Assembly (NCBI GenBank): GCA_030674155.1
Contig: CM060323.1
Span: forward strand, 2,848,220-2,912,219
Source: Stramonita haemastoma
Lineage: Eukaryota; Mollusca; Gastropoda; Neogastropoda; Muricidae
Reading direction: 5' to 3'
DNA length: 64,000 bases
This document shows positions 1-9,460 of the stretch, piece by piece; within the stretch, counting starts at the first letter, position 1, and the number at the start of each line of letters is the position of its first letter. The translations under genes were made by a program, and so were the position numbers. The notes under the pieces are model-generated. The model ran no database searches, had not been told where the DNA came from, and saw only the letters and a program-made list of their open reading frames with translations.

Positions 1-339
1 GCCCCACAGATTTGGCCAGAGTTTTCTCCTCCAACCCAGCTATGCAGGTGTCCATGAAAACATGAAAACACAAGCACGCTGAGAAAATGAGTGCTTACGT
101 GTGAACTATAAAATGGATGGTTTTCAGATTTTACAGTATTGATATCATGTAAACTACTAACATTCCATTGCAACGATCGCTTAATGAGCAACATAATGTA
201 TCTACCTGTGTAATCGGTAAGTCTGTGACAGCTAGAATTGGAGGAAGATTGTTTACTAATGTTAGTGAAACTTCTTGAATTCTTCATCATCTATCCTTTC
301 TCTGCCGCCCTCAACACTGTAAATATTTTGGAGACTTCG

Positions 340-425
340 GGATGTTTGCTGGGTAGGTTCGTGTTTCCGTAACCCACCGAATGCTGACATGTGTGACGGG
401 ATCTTTAACGTGCATATATATATTT
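340..425 (-). mobile_element. SINE-B fragment
   Basis: The stretch with GTAACCCACCGAATGC and GGGATCTTTAACGTGC matches the 3' part of the SINE-B family also present at 1005-1740, 37628-37990 and 61085-61405. Confidence 0.5.
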
Positions 426-596
426 CGATATTCTGCATGTGCATAATATATCGATAGATATTATTGTGTTAAATCTGTGACATTGGATCAGTGGATGGGT
501 GATTGCATAGATAGAAATGATACAGTAGATGACGCAGTTTTAATAGGAGATTGCAAAATATGATTTGATGAAATGCCTAATCAGTAATTGTAGTGT

Positions 597-652
597 GTGT
601 GTGTGTGTGCGCGCGCGCGCGCGTGCGTGCGTGCGTGCGTGCGTGTGTGCAC
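597..652. repeat. (TG)n-(CG)n-(TGCG)n alternating purine-pyrimidine tract
   Basis: TG repeats pass into a pure CG run and then into TGCG repeats. Strict purine-pyrimidine alternation with a CG core is the classic Z-DNA-prone composition. Confidence 0.85.
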
Positions 653-737
653 ATTTGAATTTGCTAAAACTATAAATTGTTATCCATTGCTTGTGTGTTG
701 TATAGGTCGAATGCTAGCACTTTGATTTGGTTTTACA

Positions 738-780
738 AGATACAGCGCTATATAAATTCCATGTATCATTATTATTATTT
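738..780 (+). repeat. SINE-like 3' tail
   Basis: CAGCGCTATATAAATTCC followed by ATTATTATTATTT resembles the common 3' end of V-domain-type SINEs in aquatic animals. No body is attached here. Confidence 0.4.
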
Positions 781-890
781 CCTTTTGGGGTTAATTACAT
801 ATAATATTATGATAATGATATTATACTTCAGATGTATTATGGTTTCATGATATTGTGCTGTGGTTGCAGGCTGTCAGAAAAGCATCAGCA

Positions 891-969
891 ATGAACACCA
901 GAGTCCTCAACCACTTCATTTTCTGTGCCCTGGCTGTCGGCCTCTTCTACTTCCTCTTCTGCACATACT
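891..969 (+). CDS. HtrL-like gene, coding part of exon 1 (membrane anchor)
   Basis: This part codes residues 1-26 plus one base of codon 27. The exon itself begins at 870 after a TTGCAG acceptor and carries 21 nt of 5' UTR, so at least one more 5' non-coding exon lies outside the window. The donor is GTAAGT at 970. The peptide is almost entirely the anchor helix. Confidence 0.75.
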
Positions 970-3900
970 GTAAGTACAACATAATAGAACTTTGTGTGAT
1001 GTATATATACATGGGTTTCTGTAACTCACCGAATGCTGCCATGAATTCTGGGATTTTTTATAGTGCATGGTTGATCTCTCTGTCTCTAGTGGTCAGAACA
1101 TTGCGCTCGCAATTTGACGAACCGGGTTCCATTCCAGTCCAGGAGATTTTTCTCCTGGAGTTAACATCAATGCTGACTCCACTCTCCCCAAAAGTCCTTT
1201 GGATGAGACTTGAAACCGAGGCCCCATGTGCGAAAGCATGCAAAAATCTTGCGCACATGTACTTAAATCCTGTTCCGCTTTTTGTAAGAGTAGGCCATCG
1301 TGTGCCGGTGGGAACAGATGACATTTACAAAACTGCATACACACGGGGACTGGATGTAAAAAAGCACAATAGTGCTTATCCCATTATCCTCGATATAAAA
1401 GAATCAAATCAAATCAAATCAAATCTCTCTAGAGCTCTGTATCTATTTACCTATCTATTTAGATCTATATGTCTATCAGATCTATGCTCTTGCTGTGGGC
1501 CTCCTGCACACACACACACACACAAACATATTTTGTGTGTGTGTGTGTGCGTGCGTGCGTGCATGCATGCGTGTGTGTGTAAATAAGGGAACTGGCAGGT
1601 CTGCATTTGAAGATGACCCAGGAGATTATAAATTTTTATACAAATCCTGACCCTTCATTAATACACCAAACACTGACTCTAGGATTCGAAGCCAGGACTT
1701 GATGGACCCATGGGATTAAAAAGTCTGATGCTGTGAATCATTCACTCAGGTATAGTGTCTGTCACATTCTGTTTCAAATTTAATCGTCTTTATTTCCAGA
1801 TGCTGCCAAGAGGCTGGAAGTGGACGACTGGAATCTGCGAGAAACACAGGTATAAATATTAAATCATTCATGTTTGCTGCAGGATCCATAGAAGTAACTC
1901 CTATCACGACTAAGGTGGTTTGTTTTGCTTCAAGTGTGTCAGGATTTTAGCTCTGGGGTGGTTTGCTTGTTGGTTTCCTAGGGATGGGGTGGGACTTTGG
2001 TTTTGTTCAGAATTGAGCATTTGGTTTGTTTTAATGTATGGGGTTTTGGGGGGCTTTTTTGTGTGTGTGTGTGTGTGGGGGGGGGGGTTGGTTTGCTGCC
2101 CCATCTTCTGTCCGGCTACTCCTCCACTACTCATTCCAATCTCTGCCCCAGCTGCCATAGCTAGGCTTTATGTTTTGGTTTAAATTAAGTCAATGAGTTT
2201 AGTGAATGCTAAAAAAATAAACCATTGTCTTGATTACTGACGCATAAAGTCAAACAAAAGCAGCTGATTGGTTTATTCTGTGCTTGAAACTTTTTTAAAA
2301 AAAGAATAAAAAAAAAAAAGATCAGATAACAGGCCTGATGTGTCCTCTACAGAGATTGGGGTTTGGACAGCATAAAGTGAAATGCTTGGTTTTCTTTGAA
2401 AGGGGAGGGGGTGGGGGGTGATTACTTGACTTTTTAATCAGTCTTTTGTACGTCTTGAGATCATTTCTCAGCTTTTCTTCTTTTTTTGGGGGGGGAGGGG
2501 GGTTAAATCATGTAAGTGAAAAAAAAAGTGAGTCTTATACGTGACTGGAGATTGAATAGTTCAGTGGTCAAAGCTCTTGCTCTCCCCAAGCTAAGGTGAA
2601 GCAGCATTGAGCATGGTTACCTCTTGGGTGGTTGACCCTACAGTACAGCACAGTCCCCTAGTTCACCCAGCTGTAAATGGGTACCTGCCCTCTTTTAGAG
2701 TCAGGGAAGGTAAAGCAGCAGCGAGGGAGAGGAGATGGGCGCCGCCCTCAATATGCTGGCCCAAGAGAAGCTGAGGTCTCTGACGCCTTGCTCCCGGAGG
2801 ACAACCACACAGGTTATGGGAACACCTTTACTTTTTTTTTTAAAGTGACAAATGTTTACAGGAAAAAAAAAATTCACTTACTAGTTCATTACCTTTTTTT
2901 AAAATTTATTTTAATTCAATTTTATTTTATACCACTTTATGTCACAGCAGATTTCTCTGCGTGAAATTAGGGCTGCTCTCTCTCTCTCTCTCTGGGGAGA
3001 GAGAGCGCATCGCCACAAGTGCAGTGCCTACCCATTATTACCGTAAAATCCCTAGCATACGCCCACCCCCCCGTACACAGATTTAGGGCAAAATTGGGGG
3101 GTGGGCGTTTGCTAAGGATATACCCCTTTGGGCAAAGTAATTTTTGTGCTCAACCATGTAATTGAGTGAAGACAAACCCCGAAAGCATGTAAGGTAGATC
3201 GTGTGAGTAGAAGTAATGGAAAAATTTTTTTAAAGGGACTTTGAGGCAAAGAAGGCCAGAACATTTCCTTGGAACTGAAGAAGATGATCCTCAAAGTCTG
3301 CAGGGACCTTTTGGCTTGAGCTGGTTCCCTGTCGACAAGACACCAAGTGGCGCTGTTTCCAGTGACTTAACCTGCACATGTCTGATGCCGAGAAGCCCAC
3401 CATATTGAAAGCATCTGCCAGTTCCATCGCTTTCCGTTGTAGGTCCTTGTTTCCAATACCCTGCCTTCAGATCTTTCATCTTCCAGATAATGCAGCACAC
3501 CTTGGTCGACATGTTCAGATCTAACTACTGGTCCTTTTGACAGTTTCCGTTTTTGTCTGTCTTTTCCGTACTGCTGTTCAAGTCTATCTGTTTTCACTCC
3601 ATTTCCTGATCCTCTTCCTATCCACAGAAAATTCAGAGCACACTCCGAAACATTCCCACCTGCTTCGTTATCCAGATACTGGAGGGTTTCCAATTTGAAA
3701 GATACAGTGTAAGACTGTCCCTTCGGCATTTTGCAAAAATGGCACAGAGAGATTCTAGAACCAACTTCCGACCATCAGGAAGCGTCGTCATAGTACCGGA
3801 ACGTCACTGACAGACAAAAGACGTCAGTGGAAAAGGCATGACGTAATTTTAATTCACTTTGTTAGGGATGGGTGGGAGTGAGGAGAGGGGACAAAGAATA

Positions 3901-5574
3901 AGAAAAAAGGAAAGAAACACGAAAAGGTAAAGAAGGGGTAACAGATGACTTTTAGAACAGTCTGCACAAATCCTAGTGAAAGTGAACATAGTCTCTTTGA
4001 AAAAAGCAGGGTGGGCGTTTGCTAGGTAGTTAACCCTGTGCACAACTTTTGGCCCAAAGTGGGGGGTGGGTGTTTGCTAGATGGTGGGCTTATGCTAGGG
4101 ATTTTACGGTATTATTTTTTTCCCCCTCAGGGATGGTGTCTAAACACGACACCTGTGTGCATACTGGGTTTTTAAAAAATGATTTTGTCATCCGCTAAAA
4201 GCCCGTGTGTGCGGTGATCCTGTGTTGCAGTTCAGCACGCAGATGTGGGTGAAGGATCCCATGCTGCACAAGATCCACAGCCGCATGAGCGACAACGCCC
4301 ACATCATGTCCTCCGAGGTGACTGTTATCACCGCCTACTTCAACATCGGCCCCCTCAACAAGGGCGGCCCTTTCGGCGTCTACACGCCCCAGAAATACCT
4401 CAGGTGGATGTCCGTCTTCGGCCGCATCGACAACCCCGTCATCCTCTTCACCGACTCCCAGGAGGTCAAGGTCATATTCGAGGACCTGCGGAAACGGTTC
4501 CCCCCGGAGAGGACGCAGGTGCACGTCATCGATCGCCAGAAGCTGTGGGCGTTCCAGCTGGCCCCCGAGATCAAGAGGGTGTTCTCCCAGCCCAACTACC
4601 CCGACCACGACCCCAACACCGTGCATGAGAACTACTCCTGCGTCATGCACGCCAAGTTCGAGCTGGTCAACAAGGTCATCGCAGAGGAGCTGTTCCACAC
4701 CCGGTACCTGGCCTGGGTGGACATCGGGCTGTTCCGGGGCGTGGTGGAGGAAAAGAGCTACCCCTTTCCCCTGGTGGTGCCCTCAGACTTCGACCTGAGG
4801 AAGGTGGCGTATAGTGGGCAGAGCACGTTCAACCCCACCTTGACCCCCATGCAGATCGTGGCGGGCAACAAGGTGTGGGTGGGGGGGGCCATGTTCCTGG
4901 GGCGGCCCGAGATCCTGTACATCTACACGCAGGACTACATGAAGGCTGTGCGCGCGCTGCTGGACATGAAGATCATGAGCACTGACCAACAGGTAGGTCG
5001 TGGCACCTCACCTGCCGTGTCGTGCAAACATTTATGTATTTATTGTTTTATTTATTTATTTATTTATTATTTAGTTATTTATTCTTTTATATCGAGGATC
5101 ATGGAATCAGCATTCGTGTACATTTTTATTTTTTACATCCAGTCCCTGTGTGTATGCAGTTTTGTCAATCTTTGCCATCTGTTCCCACCGGCACACAATG
5201 GCCTACTCTTACGAAAAGCGGAACAAGATTTAACGTGTGCGCAAGATGTTCTGCCTGTGTTCCCACACAAGGCCTCGGTTTATAGTCTCATCCGAAGGAC
5301 TTTTGGGGTTAGTGGAGTCCGCACTGATGTTAACTCCAGGGGAAAAATCCCTCGACTGAGAATCGAACCCGGGTCATCAAATTGCCAACACAATGTTCTG
5401 ATCACTAAACATAGCATGGGAAGGTATTGTTCTGGCGAGTCTGTGGTCATTCTCCTCTGCTGCCAACTCAGTCAGGACTAGAGAGTCTAATCACCTTGTT
5501 GGAAAGTAGGAGTGAAAGTCTAGATTGTGTCTTTTAGGGTTATGAAAAAAAAAATTCACACACACTTACACACA

Positions 5575-5607
<33 letters not shown>

Positions 5608-5624
5608 ACAAAGTCTCTCTCTCA

Positions 5625-5667
<43 letters not shown>

Positions 5668-6009
5668 GTCTCTGTCTCACACACACACACACACACTCAA
5701 ACACACACACACACACACAAACTCACACACACACACACACACTCACTCACCCACACACACACACACACACACTCTCTCTCTCTCACACCCACACACACAC
5801 TCATCATAAAGACTACTTTGTGTGTGCAGGTCATCTACATCATGTACTTACCCAGCTTCGAGTTCAAGCCGCGCGTGGAGATCCAGACGTACACCACCCA
5901 TGGGGAGGACGACTGGTTCTACCTGGGCTACATGCTCAAGGACGCCTGGGACATCAGTCTCCGCAGCGCCGAGCCTGCCGCCCGCTTCCTGCTGTCTCTC
6001 ATGACGTGA
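891..6009 (+). CDS. HtrL/YibB-like type II membrane protein (four exons)
   Basis: Spliced CDS: 891-969, 1800-1849, 4231-4992 and 5830-6009, giving 1071 nt or 356 residues plus TGA. Every junction is GT-AG and phases agree (phase 1 after exon 1, then 0 and 0). Residues about 8-25 form one hydrophobic segment after a short N-terminus, typical of a Golgi-type signal anchor. The body begins near residue 73 with a V-T-V-I-T-A-Y-F-N-I-G stretch. It continues with Y-L-R-W-M, a V-I-L-F-T-D stretch, W-V-D-I-G (205-209), a V-G-G-A-M-F stretch and T-D-Q-Q (294-297), and ends with an acidic D-D-W-F motif in exon 4. This order fits the HtrL/YibB family (Pfam HtrL_YibB), known mainly from bacteria near lipopolysaccharide-core genes and also annotated in molluscs and nematodes. 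The catalytic role is unproven; a lumenal glycosyltransferase-like function is inference. The start is the first ATG of exon 1, directly before the membrane segment. Exon GC content is far above that of the introns. Family call moderate; gene structure strong. Confidence 0.75.
1086..1440 (+). mobile_element. SINE-A copy in intron 1
   Basis: SINE-A is a tRNA-derived SINE of about 340 bp. Intact copies start GGATAGCCTAGTGGTCAG (A-box-like) with a B box like GGGTTCGATTCCC about 40 nt later. A central domain follows (GGAGTTAACATCAGTGC, AAACCGAGGCCCCGTGTG, GTGCCGGTGGGAACAG), then CATTATCCTCGATATAAAAG and a short AT-rich tail. This copy has lost the first bases of its head and ends in an AATC repeat. 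Confidence 0.85.
1507..1580. repeat. (CA)n then (TG)n inverted pair
   Basis: A CA run is followed by a short A/T spacer and a TG/TGCG run. The two arms are complementary and could fold as a hairpin. Confidence 0.8.
1800..1849 (+). CDS. HtrL-like gene, exon 2
   Basis: A 50-nt exon between TTTCCAG and a GTATAA donor codes 17 residues (27-43), an acidic linker after the membrane helix. It restores phase 0. Confidence 0.7.
2552..2820 (+). mobile_element. tRNA-like SINE, separate family
   Basis: A degraded tRNA-like head (TTCAGTGGTCAAAGCTC) precedes a body with CCCAGCTGTAAATGGGTACC and GATGGGCGCCGCCCTC. It looks like a core-type SINE unrelated to families A-C. Only one copy was recognised in the window. 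Confidence 0.45.
2936..3040 (-). mobile_element. SINE-C, tail half, left of nested transposon
   Basis: It has the family motif (plus-strand reading) CAGATTTCTCTGCGTGAAAT and the CTCTCC-rich stem, ending in GCAGTGCCTACCCATTA. The sequence resumes at 4112 beyond an inserted element; the copy at 61705-61868 shows the uninterrupted arrangement. Confidence 0.7.
3041..4109. mobile_element. Non-autonomous pogo-like DNA transposon
   Basis: Terminal inverted repeats CCGTAAAATCCCTAGCATA (left) and its near-perfect complement (right, about 4092-4109) are flanked by TA on both sides, the Tc1/mariner/pogo target duplication. The TIRs extend about 28 bp into the CCCACC/GGTGGG ends. Three direct copies of GGGTGGGCGTTTGCTA-like sequence (about 3100, 4010 and 4063) are subterminal repeats. 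The 1069-bp element is too short for a full transposase but holds a transposase N-terminal remnant. It sits inside a SINE-C copy. Confidence 0.8.
3370..3729 (-). pseudogene. pogo/Tigger transposase N-terminal remnant
   Basis: An open frame of about 119 codons starts at 3729. The first residues (M-P-K-G, then Y-T-V-S-F-K-L-E-T-L) match the brinker/CENP-B-type helix-turn-helix that opens pogo-family transposases. A basic stretch R-K-L-S-K-G follows, then a second helix-turn-helix-like part with W-N-W-Q-M. The frame then stops, and no DDE/D catalytic domain exists between here and the element end. It cannot be an active transposase; a DNA-binding-only product is conceivable but unsupported. Confidence 0.6.
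4112..4190 (-). mobile_element. SINE-C, other half, right of nested transposon
   Basis: It resumes with the CTCAGGGATGGTGTCTAAAC segment and reaches GTGTGCATACTGGG, then a T/A-rich stretch and TTTTGTCATCCG, a SINE-A-like junction also seen at 61870. It lies within about 50 nt of the exon 3 acceptor. Confidence 0.6.
4231..4992 (+). CDS. HtrL-like gene, exon 3 (main domain)
   Basis: A 762-nt exon, phase 0 on both sides, bounded by TGTTGCAG and a GTAGGT donor. It codes residues 44-297 and is strongly C/G-biased at third positions. It holds most of the HtrL-like domain. The acceptor lies only about 40 nt from SINE-C remains. Confidence 0.85.
5036..5412 (-). mobile_element. SINE-A copy in intron 3
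   Basis: Near full-length inverted copy: a TTTA-repeat tail, then TATCGAGGATCATGG, the central domain, and a degraded tRNA head near 5360-5410. Confidence 0.85.
5558..5802. repeat. (CA)n/(CT)n compound microsatellite
   Basis: CA runs broken by CTCTCT and AAGT units. It ends about 25 nt before the exon 4 acceptor, so array length could affect splicing (inference). Confidence 0.9.
5830..6009 (+). CDS. HtrL-like gene, exon 4 (C-terminus)
   Basis: The acceptor is TGTGCAG; 59 codons then TGA at 6007-6009. It contains the tyrosine-rich start and the D-D-W-F-Y motif. The intron just upstream ends in a 240-bp (CA)n/(CT)n tract. Confidence 0.8.
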   Translation, partial: VIYIMYLPSFEFKPRVEIQTYTTHGEDDWFYLGYMLKDAWDISLRSAEPAARFLLSLMT

Positions 6010-6069
6010 TACAACACTGCTAGCTGCCGTTGGAGTTTTTGTTTTTTTTTCCCATTCTCAGGATCAGAC

Positions 6070-6290
6070 AGTATTGTAGTGTGTTGTTGTTTGGGGTTTA
6101 TGGCAGTATTGTATTGTTGTTGTTGTTTGGCGTTTATGGCAGTATTGTATTGTGTTGTGTTGTTTCGGCGTCTGTGGCAAAATTGTGTTGTGTTGTTGTT
6201 TGGCGTGTATGGCAGTATTGTGTTGTTGTTTGGCGTCTGTGGCAGTATTGTATTGTGTTGTTTGGCGTCTATTTTTGTCGTGCTGTACTT
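6070..6290 (+). repeat. Minisatellite in the 3' UTR
   Basis: About five degenerate units of 40-50 bp built on TTGTTTGGCGT(T/C)TATGG and CAGTATTGTATTG, starting about 60 nt after the stop codon. Confidence 0.8.
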
Positions 6291-8719
6291 AATTAAATCA
6301 TGAATTGCTTTTGCTCAAGTATTTTTTAACAAGATTAGAGAATAGTGTATCCTTAAAGAAAAAAACAAACCAAAGAAACACTGATCTTTGCTTTGTTTCA
6401 CAATTTCAATTATCGGTTTTAAATTTCAGGTTGTCATTTCACAGATTTTCAAAGTTCTTGCAGGGGTTTGGTTGGGTTATTGTTGTTGGTTTTTGTTGTT
6501 TTTTTAAATTTTGTTAGAAGTGAGAAAGAAAGTAAAACCAGATAAAAGTAATGACTACAAGTAATGAAAGCAAATAAATAGGGAAAAGTGTTTCATGAAA
6601 ATTTTGTTGTAAGATAGTCATAAATCCGGTTGAAAAGTTTGACAGAAATATGTCAGATCATGGAATTTGTTTTTCCTGTTTAACACAGAATAATTATTAA
6701 AATGAATATTGTGCTAATAGTGCAGAAACATGCTCCTTTTGTTCAGTTAGAGATCTGCCGTGTTTTCCAGATAGATTTTTTTTTTTTAATTCTGTTTTGA
6801 GAAGAAAGAAATGGGCTTCCAGTTCATAAACTTTAAATTTGGCAATCATGTTAGATTTATAAACGATTTTTACTTTGTAACCATCTTTGAAGTTTTGTGA
6901 TAAACCAAGTTACAGTTGTGATATCGTGTAGAGAGTGCGGGCAAAAGCGATGCCTGCAGCCTTAAAACTGACCAGTCACATATCTCTGTTCATGTGACAA
7001 GTTGAAAGGCTTAAATCAATATCAGCAGCAGTGCACACTAATGATTCCAATTTTGGATGATGATAGTGCCCTGACATTGCTGTGAAGTGAATGTTTCGAT
7101 GGTTTTGTTGTCGATTTGCTGATCAGTTCAGTTCAGGTTGACTGGTTGTTTATTTATTGAAGATGAGATGTCTGATTCCTCTGAGTTTTTCCACTGGTAT
7201 ATGATGACTCTCACACTATAGATCTGTTTTATAAAGTATTTATGCCTTGATGATGATGATGATAATGATACATTTTTGTATGTTTCTTGATAATGATGAT
7301 AACGAAGAGTGAATATTGCATCTAACCAAAAAGTGCAAGTAACATTTTTTGAATGTGAAGCATAATGTATTATATATTGTATTGATATTTTTGTATGGTA
7401 TTGTATTGCATTGAAAGTCAAGGCAGATTTGTCTGCAAAATATTCAGGATGATCTTATAAAGTGTCTGCACTACACAACTTTTTTTTCCTTTTCCGTGTG
7501 ATGTGACAAGAGCTTTTCTGTTCCTTTTTCATTTCATGGATTTTGTAAATGCTTTCAGTGCCAGATGACATCGTACTTAATTCATAGTGGGTGCCGTTCA
7601 CAGGCATGGCATTGGCAGCAAAAGCTTGTGAAAGATCAAGCTGACCCTTTTTTTATATAGACATTGTTTGCTCCTTAGTTTCATCCAATGTATCTGGTGA
7701 ATCAGTGCATCTATTTTTTTCCTTCGGCTGTACCAAAAGAAAAAAATCATAGTCCTACATTTTTTTGGTCAGTATGTTCTTTTCACTTCAGGTATGAGTG
7801 AATGATCAAATCAAACATCAATTAAATCAAAATCTTTTTGTTGTTTCAGACTGAATCCTTTTATCTATCAAGTCGTGGTCTGTCGTAGTCTGTGATATGA
7901 GAATCTCAGTGTGTTTGTGTTGTTGTAGCTTTCTTAGTGTTTTGTTTTCTTTTTGTTATTGAAGTTTTTTTTGCATTCTTTTTGGTTGTCTCCTCTTTTT
8001 TGTGCTTCTTGTCTTACTTGATCCAGTTTCTTTAATCCTGTGTGTTTGTGGGGGGTTTTCCCTGCAGTATGTGTTTTGATTTTTACCACTTTGCATTCTG
8101 TTTTCTCTCGCTCTGTTTTGTGTTTATAATTTTGTATGTTATCAGGCATTTGACTCTTTGGTGTCCAAAACTTGTTACTGTCTCCAAGTGCTATGTAGTT
8201 CTGACAAAGTTCATTTGTTTGTATTTTGAAAATCAACCTTGATTTTTTTCTTTTTAGTCTTTTTAGTTTGAACTTACTGTTTATGACATATCTATACCAT
8301 GAACAAAGAATAGCACTGTGGATCTTTTCTGAGTAAGTTTATACTTTTCCTTATTCATAAATAAAGATAGACATGTGAATCTGTTCAGGAGTAGTTAAAT
8401 GGTTTTTTCCATAAAAGAAAGTTTTCTTTGCTTCTTTTTTTTTTTTTTTAAATAAAGTCTTTTAATCTGTTTTGGATTTGCTGTTGAAAATGAATCTTGA
8501 TAAAAGCACAGTTCTTCCAGTGTTGAAAGTCTCACTTGGTATTACTATCAGCCAAAATCTCAAGAGTTGATGCTGGTCACAATTCTTTTCTTTTTCCAAA
8601 TGAAATCCAGTGCCTTGATCTCATTTCAACATGTATGGAAGCCTGTGAGAAGAATGACACCTTCACTCTATTCGTATTAATCGTGTTGCTCAAACCCTTC
8701 ATCGTTTTGTGGATTTTTC

Positions 8720-9460
8720 AATACTGTGTCAATGTGGAAAGTACGTACAATTCCTGTGTAATAACCTGCTGTGATGATCTCTGTGTAATGGCCTGTTTTC
8801 CACCACCATGATTTTATGATGCTGGACAGTCTCCGTGTGCAACAGTCTGTTTTCCATTACATATATAATGTGGAACAGTCACTCTTTGTACATAACAGAT
8901 TGTTGTGATTTCCACGAGTAAAGTAATGTGGAAGGAACAGTCTGTGTGTGTAACAGTATGATGCGATTTCTGCTACTACTATAAAGCAGAAGAAACAGTC
9001 CATCGTGATTTCCACTGCTATAGTAACATACAATCCATGTGTGTACCTGTCTTTATTTCCACTGCTATAACAATACGGAAGGAACAGTCTCTTGTGTGTA
9101 ACAGTATGTTGTGGTTTCTGCTGCTGTGAAAAAAACAGTCCATTGTGATTTCCATTGCAATAGTAACGTACAATCTATCTGTCTTTATTTCCATTGCTAT
9201 AGTAACATACAATCCATTTGTGTAACTCTTTATTCCCACTGCTATGACAATGTGGAAGGATCTCTCTCTCTGTCTCTGTGTAGCCACTTGTCTTTCTTTC
9301 CACTGCTGAAGGATCAATCTCTGTGTAATACAGTCTAGTGGGATTTCTCCTGCTCTGACAACGTGGACAGTAAAGTCTTTCTGTGTAATACAGTAGTCTG
9401 TATTGATTTCCACGACCCTCATGATGTGGAAGGAACAGTCTTTCTGTGTAACACAAAACC
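8720..9460 (+). repeat. Degenerate long-unit minisatellite
   Basis: Many imperfect units of roughly 60-75 bp share GTGATTTCCACTGCTATAGT and GGAAGGAACAGTCTGTGTGT. Divergence suggests an old array. Confidence 0.7.

Larger units (their letters stand above)
1..869. other. Upstream intron of the HtrL-like gene
   Basis: No coding exon seen. It contains a SINE-B fragment near 340-425, a (TG)n(CG)n tract at 597-652 and a GCGCTATATAAAT...ATTATTATT SINE tail at about 740-780. Inferred to be intron because 870 follows a splice acceptor. Confidence 0.5.
1005..1740 (-). mobile_element. SINE-B copy split by SINE-A and microsatellites
   Basis: The left arm (about 1013-1070) carries GTAACTCACCGAATGC. The right arm (about 1580-1740) has the family's GCAGGTCTGCA segment and a decayed tRNA-like head (GGATTCGAAGCC, read on this strand). 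Between them lie a SINE-A copy (1086-1440) and a CA/TG tract, so SINE-A landed in an older SINE-B. Confidence 0.55.

Noticed and set aside
855..1586. 243-codon plus-strand frame running through exon 1 into the intron
   Set aside because: It reads past a consensus GTAAGT donor into a SINE and a CA/TG array.
4245..4628. Second plus-strand frame over exon 3
   Set aside because: Frame-shifted shadow, rich in His/Arg/Pro, without splice support.
4195..4698. 167-codon minus-strand frame opposite exon 3 of the HtrL-like gene
   Set aside because: Shadow of a GC-rich exon; the plus-strand frame has splice sites and family motifs.
8720..9460. CRISPR-like array
   Set aside because: Units are degenerate, spacing is irregular and the genome is eukaryotic; it is a minisatellite.
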